From an uncultured Succinivibrio sp. (GTDB lineage Bacteria; Pseudomonadota; Gammaproteobacteria; Enterobacterales; Succinivibrionaceae): a DNA stretch of 7,258 nt. Made by a program: the position numbers and the translations under genes. Positions 1 to 5,789 of the stretch are shown here, in pieces; position 1 is the stretch's first letter, and every line of letters starts with the position of its first letter. Under the pieces are notes generated by a model. That model did no database searches and was not told the origin of the DNA. It saw only the letters and a program-made list of their open reading frames with translations. The stretch is from contig CAAECI010000096.1 of the NCBI GenBank assembly GCA_900754255.1, forward strand, positions 1 through 7,258, given 5' to 3'.

Positions 1-485
1 GGAGTTGTGATCGGTTTTGATCATTTCGTCACACTTTTAGATTGTGTGCCTTGTTAATTCATACCTAATTTTTAAAGAACATCTATGGACGTGAAGTCCT
101 TTTGTTTAACTATTTGACAACCCAATGAAATCTATAAAAGTGTGATCTTTATCGTTTCATCAGGTTGCCGTAACAATAAGATGCAAAAAAGAAGGCGAGG
201 AGTATTGAGCTATATAAAAGCCGTCCATTTTTTGCGGGTGGGGCTTTATGGTGATTTTCGATGGAAATGTGTCTTTTATCTAAACTTTTTAGGCTTTTGC
301 GGCAGATACAAAGGTCTGCGGAGAACCGAAGTCTTCTGCTTTCGGTTAGTTACAATGAATTTTCTTTTCCGCACGAGATCATGTTTAAATGGCTCCTCGT
401 TTCTACTTAATTATCAAAGATCATGAAAGTCAACAATTTGGGATTTATAGCGAAAAGAGCTGTAGTTCGGCTCATGTTTCGTTGG
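1..485. other. Gene-free region upstream of recA
   Basis: I find no supportable gene here. One plus-strand frame stays open from a GTG at 142 to 426, but its product is rich in Cys, Arg and Phe, has no good ribosome binding site and resembles nothing I know. In frame 1 the first 18 codons end at TAA 55-57 and could be the tail of an upstream gene, but that is too short to identify. Modest hairpins are visible: AAAGCC/GGCTTT (217-222 with 242-247, extended by CCA/TGG), GCAGA/TCTGC (302-306 with 315-319) and AACCGAA/TTCGGTT (324-330 with 341-347). None is followed by a proper T tract. A TTGACA at 114-119 has its nearest TATAAA only 13 bp away, which is too close for a normal promoter. Confidence 0.5.
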
Positions 486-508
486 CTGTTTGTATAATGA
501 TTTAACAG
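486..508 (+). promoter_or_regulatory. Probable recA promoter -10 region within a CTGTT/AACAG inverted repeat
   Basis: A perfect TATAAT lies at 493-498. No convincing -35 hexamer sits 16-18 bp upstream (the bases there read roughly CTCATG), so an activator or upstream contacts may be needed. Transcription would begin near 505 and give a leader of roughly 115 nt. The -10 box is flanked by CTGTT (486-490) and AACAG (504-508). These contain LexA half-site sequences (CTGT and ACAG), but 15 bp separate them instead of the 8 bp of the gammaproteobacterial SOS box. No CTGT-N8-ACAG occurs in bases 1-620. The assignment rests on the -10 match and its position ahead of recA. Confidence 0.5.
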
Positions 509-620
509 AAGGAGTAATTTTTTTTTCTAATTTTGAGCTTTGAAAAAAACTTTATTAGTAGAAAAAATTTATATAATTACAAATACAGATTAATTTCAGT
601 ATAAATATCGGAGCTAAGTT
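509..620 (+). other. AT-rich recA leader with an orphan Shine-Dalgarno-like motif
   Basis: This probable 5' untranslated region is strongly AT-rich with long A and T runs. GTAATT (514-519) and AATTAC (575-580) could pair across it. AAGGAG at 509-514 is an excellent ribosome-binding sequence but has no ATG, GTG or TTG at a useful distance. The working recA ribosome binding site is GGAG at 610-613, 7 nt before the ATG at 621. Confidence 0.4.
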
Positions 621-1877
621 ATGGCGGTTAAGAAAGAAAGCAAATCTGCGACAAAGGCAAAGGCTACATCCAAATCCTCGGTGTTGGCAAATAACCTCAC
701 TACGGATCCAGAGAAGGAAAAAGCCCTGCAGGCAGCTCTCGATCAGATTGAGCGTACTTTCGGGACCGGGGCAATTATGCGTCTCGGACAAAATACCACC
801 TTGGACATAGAAGCGATCCCCACTGGTTCATTGTCGCTTGATATAGCCTTGGGTATAGGTGGTTTGCCCATGGGCCGTATTATTGAAATTTACGGTCCAG
901 AGTCCTCCGGTAAAACAACTCTAACTCTGGAATTGATTGCTCAGGCTCAGAAACTAGGAAAAATATGTGCATTCATCGATGCCGAGCATGCCTTAGATCC
1001 TGTCTATGCCAAGAGATTGGGCGTAGCAATTGAAAATGTATTTCTTTCTCAGCCGGATACCGGTGAGCAAGCATTGGATATATGCGAAACCTTGGTACGT
1101 TCTGGAGGTGTGGACGTGATTGTCATAGACTCCGTAGCTGCTTTAGTTCCGAAGGCTGAGATAGAAGGAGATATGGGGGACAGTCATGTAGGCTTGCAAG
1201 CTCGCTTGATGTCTCAGGCTCTGCGAAAACTGACAGGTATAATCAAACAGGCCAATTGCATGGTTGTCTTTATCAATCAGTTGCGTATGAAAATTGGCGT
1301 AATGTTCGGATCGCCCGAGACCACAACTGGCGGTAACGCCCTTAAATATTATGCCTCAGTACGTCTTGATATTCGTAAAGGAGAGTCTATTAAAGAGTCT
1401 GGCTCAGGTGAGAAAAAGGAGGTTAAACAAAAGGGAAAGAAGGGCGATGAAAAAATCATCGGTAACATGACAAAGGTAAAGGTAGTTAAAAATAAAGTTG
1501 CCCCGCCGTTTAAGACTGCTCATTTTGATATTCTCTTTAATTACGGTATTTCAAAGAACGGAGAATTGCTTGACCTTGGGGAAAAAGCAGGGTGTGTAGC
1601 TAAAACTGGTGCTTGGTATGCTTATAACAATGTAAAAATAGGACAAGGCCGAGTCAACGCTATGAAATGGCTTGAGGAACATCCTGAGGAGGCAGATGAG
1701 CTTGAGAAAAAAATACGTGAGTATTTCAAGCAAAACAATTCTTATTCCGATACTGTCGATATTGGCGAGGGTACTGAGGATATAGGTGGTTCCGATGAGG
1801 ATGTCTCAAACTCAGATGATGCCTTTGCATCAATAACCGACGATGATTTAATTACGGAGTTTCCTGAAGATCTCTAA
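621..1877 (+). CDS. recA: RecA recombinase with N-terminal extension, core insertion and long acidic tail
   Basis: RecA is the ATP-dependent DNA strand-exchange protein. Its filaments on single-stranded DNA drive homologous recombination and trigger LexA self-cleavage. Visible landmarks are Walker A GPESSGKT (residues 92-99), the catalytic Glu in FIDAEHALD (E122), Walker B VIVID ending at D170, loop L1 around IEGDMGDSHVG (181-191) and loop L2 FGSPETTTGGNALKY (229-243). The core closely follows E. coli RecA. At 418 residues against 353, the extra length is a Lys/Ser/Thr/Ala-rich N-terminal extension (about residues 1-26), a lysine-rich insertion at 260-275 between IKE and DEKIIG, and an acidic tail of about 41 residues that is some 23 longer than E. 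coli's. The start is set by GGAG 7 nt upstream of ATG 621; no ATG lies near the usual family start. The stop shares a base with the recX start. Identity is certain; the functional effect of the extra segments is unknown. Confidence 0.98.
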   Translation: MAVKKESKSATKAKATSKSSVLANNLTTDPEKEKALQAALDQIERTFGTGAIMRLGQNTTLDIEAIPTGSLSLDIALGIGGLPMGRIIEIYGPESSGKTTLTLELIAQAQKLGKICAFIDAEHALDPVYAKRLGVAIENVFLSQPDTGEQALDICETLVRSGGVDVIVIDSVAALVPKAEIEGDMGDSHVGLQARLMSQALRKLTGIIKQANCMVVFINQLRMKIGVMFGSPETTTGGNALKYYASVRLDIRKGESIKESGSGEKKEVKQKGKKGDEKIIGNMTKVKVVKNKVAPPFKTAHFDILFNYGISKNGELLDLGEKAGCVAKTGAWYAYNNVKIGQGRVNAMKWLEEHPEEADELEKKIREYFKQNNSYSDTVDIGEGTEDIGGSDEDVSNSDDAFASITDDDLITEFPEDL

Positions 1878-2347
1878 TGAATAAGACGTCTAAGAGTAGC
1901 GATCCTCAAAAAGCTTATAACTATGCTATAAGACTTTTAACTGCTAGAGAGTACGGATATGGGGAACTAGTAGGCAAGTTATGTCGCAAGTATGAAGAAG
2001 ATGTGTCTTATCTTGTAGCTGAACATTGCCGTGAAAGAGGCTTTCAAAGTGATGAACGGGCGGCAGAGATGATAAGTCGTCATACCGTAGCTCGTTTGGC
2101 CGGCCCCAGATATGCGTACCACGAAGCTCAAAAACGAGGTTTGGAAGTATATCTTTTAAATAGTTATTTGGAAGAAATTGATTTTTCAGAAATTGCCTTG
2201 CAATTTTTAGAACGAAAGTATGGGGATGAAGCTGATTTTTCCCCATGTGGTCGACAAAAAATGCTCGCAGCATTATATCGTAGGGGCTTTGATGGCTCGA
2301 CCTGTCTCGAGGCATTAAAGCAATTTTCAGACAATGCGCCTGAATAA
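1877..2347 (+). CDS. recX: RecX, regulator of RecA filaments
   Basis: RecX proteins bind in the groove of RecA filaments and modulate RecA, usually by limiting filament growth and recombinase and ATPase activity. The 156-residue product has the family's three-helix repeats: an N-terminal segment containing AIRLLTAREYGYGELVGKL (about 17-35), a central segment with RGFQSDERAAE (about 54-64) corresponding to the family's G-x-x-[DN]-DERFA signature, and a C-terminal repeat ending in RRGFDGSTCLEALKQF. The length is typical. The ATG begins on the last A of the recA TAA stop, so translation is probably coupled; a weak GAAG at 1866-1869 lies inside recA. The recA-recX order is conserved widely and supports the call independently of the moderate motif match. 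Confidence 0.92.
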   Translation: MNKTSKSSDPQKAYNYAIRLLTAREYGYGELVGKLCRKYEEDVSYLVAEHCRERGFQSDERAAEMISRHTVARLAGPRYAYHEAQKRGLEVYLLNSYLEEIDFSEIALQFLERKYGDEADFSPCGRQKMLAALYRRGFDGSTCLEALKQFSDNAPE

Positions 2348-2388
2348 GGCCTTAATAATTGTATAATCAGCCTCGGAATAAAAAGGCC
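2348..2388 (+). promoter_or_regulatory. Candidate alaS promoter between arms of an inverted repeat
   Basis: The recX-alaS spacer holds a perfect TATAAT at 2362-2367. The bases 17 bp upstream (about CCTGAA) are a poor -35 match. The box lies in the loop of an inverted repeat, GGCCTT (2348-2353) with AAGGCC (2383-2388). A start near 2374 would give alaS a leader of about 40 nt. The inverted repeat is not followed directly by Ts (the run is at 2402-2408), so it is not a clear terminator. Both readings are inference. Confidence 0.35.
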
Positions 2389-2412
2389 ACTTCAATTTAG
2401 GTTTTTTTCAAT

Positions 2413-5040
2413 ATGTATATGACAACAGACCAGATACGTCAGACGTATTTGGATTTCTTCAAAGCACACGGTCACACCGTAGTGCGTTCAAGTTCTCTGG
2501 TGCCGCACAACGATCCTACCTTGTTGTTCACCAATGCAGGTATGAATCAATTTAAGGACATTTATCTTGGGAAAGAAAAACGTCCTTATTTGCGCGCAAC
2601 CACCGCACAAAAGTGCGTAAGAGCCGGCGGTAAACAGAACGACTTGGAAAACGTGGGTTACACCGCAAGGCATCATACTTTCTTTGAAATGCTCGGAAAT
2701 TTCAGTTTTGGGGATTACTTCAAGAAAGAAGCTATTTATTATGCTTGGACTTTGTTGACGGAGGGGTTTGGTTTACCCAAAGAGTCCCTTACCGTGACCG
2801 TTTATGACAAGGATAATGAAGCCTACAACATTTGGAAGGATGTTATAGGCGTTCCTGTAGATCGCATCATTCGCATAGGTGACAACAAGGGCGGCGCCTT
2901 CAATTCCGATAACTTCTGGCAGATGGGGGATACGGGACCGTGTGGCCCCTGCTCCGAGATTTTCTATGATCATGGCGCCGATATTTGGGGAGGCCCTCCG
3001 GGATCAGCTGAAGAGGACGGTGATCGTTTCATTGAAATATGGAACATCGTTTTCATGCAGTATAACCGTAAGGCCGACGGTACATTTGAGAAGTTAGGCA
3101 AGCCCATGATCGACAACGGTTTGGGTCTTGAACGTATAGCTGCTGTTTTACAGGGGGTTCATTCAAATTACGACATTGATTTGTTTGTGGCCTTGGAAAA
3201 AGCGGTTGCATCCTTGCTTAACGTTTCCGATCTCAAAGATAAGTCATTGCGCGTAATTTCGGATCATATTCGATCCTGCTCATTCTTAATTGCTGATGGT
3301 GTATTGCCTTCAAACGAAGGTCGCGGTTATGTACTGCGCCGTATCATACGTCGTGCCGTACGCCATGGACGTCTCTTGGGGGCAAAAGAAGTGTTCTTCT
3401 ACAAATTAGTGGACACTTTGGCTGATCTCATGGGAGGAGCTTACCCCGAGCTTATAGAGCAGAAAGAGCTTATTAAGAAGACTCTGAAGCGTGAAGAGGA
3501 GTTGTTCCTAAACACCTTGGATCGTGGCTTGGCTCTGCTTGAAGCCGAGCTCAAGAAGTTGGGTGGCGGAAAACAAATCCCTGGTGATGTTGTTTTCAAG
3601 CTTTACGATACATATGGCTTCCCCACCGATCTGACCCAAGATGTGGTTCGCGATCGCGGCTATACAATCGATATGGAAGGCTTCGATGCTGAAATGGCCA
3701 AGCAAAAGGCTCTTTCCAAGAAGAATTCCAAGTTCGACGTGGATTACAACCAAGAGTTAAAGCTTACAGAGGTTACTAAGTTTACAGGTTATGATTCCCT
3801 GGTTGCTGATTCGGTGATCACTGGTATTTATAAGGACGGTGAAGCGGTTGATTCTATTTCAACTGACGAGCGTGCTGTCATCGTATTGAATGAAACGCCG
3901 TTTTACGGGGAAATGGGAGGCCAGGTAGGAGACATCGGCATTATTCAGGCCGGAGAAAATACTGAATTTATAGTCGAAGACACCAAGCGTGTCGGTAAGA
4001 CCATAATTCATATAGGTAGAGTGGAGTTAGGAGAGTTCTCCAAGGGAGCTCGGGTTAAAGCAATTGTTGATGAGGAAAATCATAAGGCAATTGCTGCCCA
4101 CCACAGCGCTACCCATCTGCTGGATGCCGCTTTGCGTCAAGTTTTGGGTAAAACCGTAACTCAGAAAGGTTCATATGTTGCAGCCGATCGTTTACGTTTT
4201 GACTACTCCTATTCCCAGCCTCTAACTTTGCTTGAGCGACAGGCAGTCAATCGCATCGTAAACGAGCAGATCCGCAATAATAATGTTATCAAGACCGATA
4301 TTATGGATCTTGATGAGGCAAAAAAGAGCGGAGCATTGGCTTTGTTTGATGAAAAGTATGAGGAAAAAGTTCGTGTGGTTTCTATGGGCGAATTCTCAAA
4401 GGAGCTGTGCGGAGGAACTCATGTTGATAGAACAGGCGATCTCGGAACATTTGTGATAATTTCTGATGAAGCCGTTGCTTCTGGTATTCGTCGTATTGAG
4501 GCTGTTGCAGGTGCTGCTGCAATTGATTATTTGCAGGCTATAGTACGTAATGTAGTTAAGACTGCAAACATCATGAAGGCTGACAATATGTCCATTGCTG
4601 AGAAGACAGATGTGTTGGTCAAACGCAGTCGCGAACTTGAGAAAGAAAATGAGTTACTTAAGGAACGTATAATTTCTCTTGAATGTAATAATTATCTTTC
4701 TGAGGTTAAGGAAATCAAGGGAATAAAAGTTCTTTCGATTACGGTTAAGAATTATGATGCCAAGGCCTTGCGCTTTGCGGCTAACGAATTGCTAAATCGT
4801 ATGAAGTCTGGAGTTGTCCTTCTAGGTTCAGATTGTGATTCAAAAGCCAGTCTGACGGCAGCGGTATCTAGAGATTTGGTTTCCAAAGTAAAGGCCGGAG
4901 ATATAGTTCGAAATGCCGCTGTTTTCATTGAAGGAAAGGGTGGCGGACGTCCAGATATGGCTCAAGCTGGCGGAACGAAGGTCGAAGGATTAGCTATGGC
5001 TATTGCCAGTGTTGAGACCTTCTTAGAAAGTAGTCTGTAA
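2413..5040 (+). CDS. alaS: Alanyl-tRNA synthetase
   Basis: AlaRS is a class II synthetase that charges tRNA(Ala) in the cytoplasm and hydrolyses mischarged Ser- and Gly-tRNA(Ala). The 875-residue length is the family norm (E. coli 876). The N-terminal catalytic domain shows CVRAGGKQNDLENVGYTARH from residue 68, then HTFFEMLGNFSFGDYF, and motif 3 GLGLERIAAVLQ near 236-247. The editing domain has intact metal-binding residues H564 and H568 (HSATH), C666 and H670 (CGGTH). A charged helix (about 737-757, RELEKENELLKER) precedes the C-Ala domain, which carries GKGGGRPDMAQAGG near 841-854. The start is ATG 2413, with AGG at 2399-2401 about 11 nt upstream; a second in-frame ATG at 2419 would be spaced worse. 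The stop lies 2 nt before csrA, so the two are probably co-transcribed. Nothing appears truncated or damaged. Confidence 0.98.
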   Translation: MYMTTDQIRQTYLDFFKAHGHTVVRSSSLVPHNDPTLLFTNAGMNQFKDIYLGKEKRPYLRATTAQKCVRAGGKQNDLENVGYTARHHTFFEMLGNFSFGDYFKKEAIYYAWTLLTEGFGLPKESLTVTVYDKDNEAYNIWKDVIGVPVDRIIRIGDNKGGAFNSDNFWQMGDTGPCGPCSEIFYDHGADIWGGPPGSAEEDGDRFIEIWNIVFMQYNRKADGTFEKLGKPMIDNGLGLERIAAVLQGVHSNYDIDLFVALEKAVASLLNVSDLKDKSLRVISDHIRSCSFLIADGVLPSNEGRGYVLRRIIRRAVRHGRLLGAKEVFFYKLVDTLADLMGGAYPELIEQKELIKKTLKREEELFLNTLDRGLALLEAELKKLGGGKQIPGDVVFKLYDTYGFPTDLTQDVVRDRGYTIDMEGFDAEMAKQKALSKKNSKFDVDYNQELKLTEVTKFTGYDSLVADSVITGIYKDGEAVDSISTDERAVIVLNETPFYGEMGGQVGDIGIIQAGENTEFIVEDTKRVGKTIIHIGRVELGEFSKGARVKAIVDEENHKAIAAHHSATHLLDAALRQVLGKTVTQKGSYVAADRLRFDYSYSQPLTLLERQAVNRIVNEQIRNNNVIKTDIMDLDEAKKSGALALFDEKYEEKVRVVSMGEFSKELCGGTHVDRTGDLGTFVIISDEAVASGIRRIEAVAGAAAIDYLQAIVRNVVKTANIMKADNMSIAEKTDVLVKRSRELEKENELLKERIISLECNNYLSEVKEIKGIKVLSITVKNYDAKALRFAANELLNRMKSGVVLLGSDCDSKASLTAAVSRDLVSKVKAGDIVRNAAVFIEGKGGGRPDMAQAGGTKVEGLAMAIASVETFLESSL

Positions 5041-5042
5041 TT

Positions 5043-5258
5043 ATGTTGGTGATCTCTCAAAAGGTAGGGGATTCTTTCCATATCGGGAAGGAGATCATTG
5101 TACGCGTTATAGACATCCGAGGCGGACGAGTTCGCCTCGGGATTGAGGCTCCAAAGGAAACTTCCGTCACACGTATTCAAACAAAAGTCGCTACACCAGT
5201 GGCAGAAAAAAAAGATCTTGACTTTACAGAAAAAAAATCAGATACTACTTCGCATTGA
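5043..5258 (+). CDS. csrA: CsrA/RsmA-type carbon storage regulator with Gln at position 6
   Basis: CsrA is a small dimeric RNA-binding protein that binds GGA motifs in mRNA leaders and controls translation and stability of carbon-metabolism, motility and biofilm transcripts. The 71-residue product matches the fold: MLVISQKVGDSFHIG at the start, VRLGIEAPKETSV in the middle, and Arg44, the key RNA contact, retained. Position 6, arginine in E. coli and B. subtilis CsrA and part of the RNA-binding face, is glutamine (CAA); position 7 is Lys. The C-terminal tail is about 10 residues longer than E. coli's and rich in Lys, Asp, Glu and Thr. It also encodes a promoter-like sequence for the downstream tRNA. 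The start lies 2 nt after the alaS stop with no strong ribosome binding site, so coupling to alaS translation is likely. The alaS-csrA-tRNA-Ser order is the gammaproteobacterial arrangement. Confidence 0.95.
   Translation: MLVISQKVGDSFHIGKEIIVRVIDIRGGRVRLGIEAPKETSVTRIQTKVATPVAEKKDLDFTEKKSDTTSH
5218..5246 (+). promoter_or_regulatory. Sigma70-type promoter for tRNA-Ser inside the csrA 3' end
   Basis: TTGACT (5218-5223, five of six to consensus) and GATACT (5241-5246, four of six) are separated by exactly 17 bp. The predicted start is about 5253, leaving roughly 15 nt before the mature tRNA 5' end at 5268. The promoter overlaps codons 59-68 of csrA. The csrA-tRNA gap is only 9 bp, so any dedicated tRNA promoter has to lie in csrA. 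This is inferred from sequence match and spacing. Confidence 0.55.
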
Positions 5259-5267
5259 AATATGTTT

Positions 5268-5362
5268 GGATAGATGACCGAGAGGCTGAAGGTACTCCCC
5301 TGCTAAGGGAGCATACGGTTTTAAGGACTGTATCGAGGGTTCGAATCCCTCTCTATCCGCCA
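5268..5362 (+). tRNA. tRNA-Ser (anticodon GCU)
   Basis: A class II tRNA of 95 nt including the encoded CCA. The acceptor arms GGATAGA (5268-5274) and TCTATCC (5352-5358) pair perfectly; G5359 is the serine discriminator and CCA is 5360-5362. The anticodon stem CTCCC/GGGAG (5295-5299, 5307-5311) encloses loop CTGCTAA with anticodon GCT at 5302-5304, which reads AGU and AGC codons. The long variable arm (TACGG/CTGTA stem) is the serine hallmark. The T arm is GAGGG/CCCTC with the TTCGAAT loop. It is positioned like E. coli serV after csrA, but here only 9 bp from csrA and with no following arginine tRNA genes. Its 3' end is a likely integration target for the element downstream. Confidence 0.97.
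5335..5362 (+). other. Candidate attachment core at the tRNA-Ser 3' end
   Basis: The T arm, acceptor 3' strand and CCA of the tRNA precede a tyrosine integrase frame. P4-type integrases commonly recombine in tRNA 3' ends and rebuild the gene with element-borne sequence. The tRNA here is intact. I see no second copy of this segment in the window, so the crossover point cannot be fixed and the far att site must lie beyond base 7258 or be lost. Confidence 0.4.
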
Positions 5363-5366
5363 AAAG

Positions 5367-5394
5367 GGCACGTTTTATAACGTGCTTTTTTTTT
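5367..5394 (+). terminator. Intrinsic terminator after tRNA-Ser
   Basis: A perfect 7-bp stem GCACGTT (5368-5374) with AACGTGC (5379-5385) closes a TTAT loop and runs into nine Ts (5386-5394). It begins 5 nt after the tRNA CCA end and terminates the tRNA transcript and any read-through from alaS-csrA. It also marks the boundary between the conserved cluster and the accessory DNA. Confidence 0.92.
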
Positions 5395-5508
5395 CGTCCA
5401 CACACTCCTCGCAATATCTATAAAAACGCATTTTTAAGCCATTCTAATAAGCAAAAGCGCCGTTAAAAACAGATGTGGTTTTTGGTGATATATAGTTCCA
5501 GTAACTCC

Positions 5509-5557
5509 GGTATTGCATTTGTAATTTTGCAAGAAACGCTTTAAATTCTGCAATACC
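5509..5557. repeat. Inverted repeat GGTATTGCA / TGCAATACC
   Basis: GGTATTGCA at 5509-5517 is the exact reverse complement of TGCAATACC at 5549-5557, with a 31-nt spacer. The same 9-mer recurs at 6080-6088 (plus orientation) and 6652-6660 (minus orientation). Both of those fall inside the integrase frame, where they encode Leu-Gln-Tyr. In the leader the pair could be arm-type integrase or accessory-protein sites, but the function is inference. Confidence 0.5.
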
Positions 5558-5585
5558 AAATTCAGAAATGCGAGAAAACCTCGAC

Positions 5586-5624
5586 CTCCCGTAATAACGG
5601 CGCTCAGCGCCACTTTTGCGGGGG
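5586..5624. other. Compound stem-loop with a perfect GGCGCTCAGCGCC core
   Basis: The 13-nt palindrome at 5599-5611 lies inside an outer stem, CTCCCG (5586-5591, as c-t-c-c-c-g) with CGGGGG (5619-5624), containing one G-T pair. No T tract follows on the plus strand. It may be an RNA structure, a protein-binding palindrome or a remnant of an element end; sequence alone does not decide. Confidence 0.4.
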
Positions 5625-5731
5625 TACACCGGATCTGATTTTGTAATATCCCCTAATAAGATAAAAAGCCGGCATCGCAGATGTAAAAGATCCAAACGAC
5701 GGACAACGCGTATTTAGGATCGTAAATCCGC

Positions 5732-5780
5732 TCAGCGAGGCACGAACAATTCAGCGAGTACGGAGCGGACTCCGTCGGAG
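5732..5780 (+). promoter_or_regulatory. Direct repeats, hairpin and ribosome binding site ahead of the integrase frame
   Basis: TCAGCGAG occurs at 5732-5739 and 5751-5758, 19 bp apart. A hairpin ACGGAG/CTCCGT (5760-5765 with 5770-5775, loop CGGA) follows. GGAG at 5777-5780 stands 9 nt before the ATG at 5790 and is the probable ribosome binding site. The hairpin ends 1 nt before it and could limit ribosome access; the repeats could bind the integrase or an excisionase. The structures are seen; their roles are inferred. Confidence 0.45.
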
Positions 5781-5789
5781 ATCAAATCT

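Larger units (their letters stand above)
5395..5789. other. Gene-free segment between the terminator and the integrase frame
   Basis: About 395 bp with no gene I can support. A minus-strand frame at 5444-5695 encodes 83 residues with no recognisable family, and it reads through the stem-loop and inverted repeat described here, so I treat it as chance. The segment has the position and content expected of an attP arm and int regulatory region: an inverted repeat at 5509-5557, a compound stem-loop at 5586-5624, TCAGCGAG repeats and a hairpin just ahead of the int start. No convincing promoter was found. Confidence 0.5.

Noticed and set aside
84..103. GGAC/GTCC hairpin followed by TTTT as a terminator
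   Set aside because: Four-base-pair stem and short T run are too weak.
114..138. TTGACA with TATAAA as a promoter
   Set aside because: Spacing is only 13 bp, and no acceptable -10 lies at 16-18 bp.
136..160. CRP-like site at TGTGATCT
   Set aside because: Only the left TGTGA half matches; the right half lacks TCACA.
142..426. Plus-strand frame of 94 codons upstream of recA
   Set aside because: GTG start with no good ribosome binding site, odd Cys/Arg/Phe-rich composition, no recognisable motif.
577..605. TTACAA-N17-TATAAA as a second recA promoter
   Set aside because: Weak -35, and the start would fall on the ribosome binding site.
5444..5695. Minus-strand 83-codon frame between the terminator and integrase
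   Set aside because: No recognisable family; it crosses the inverted repeat and stem-loop and has no supporting context.
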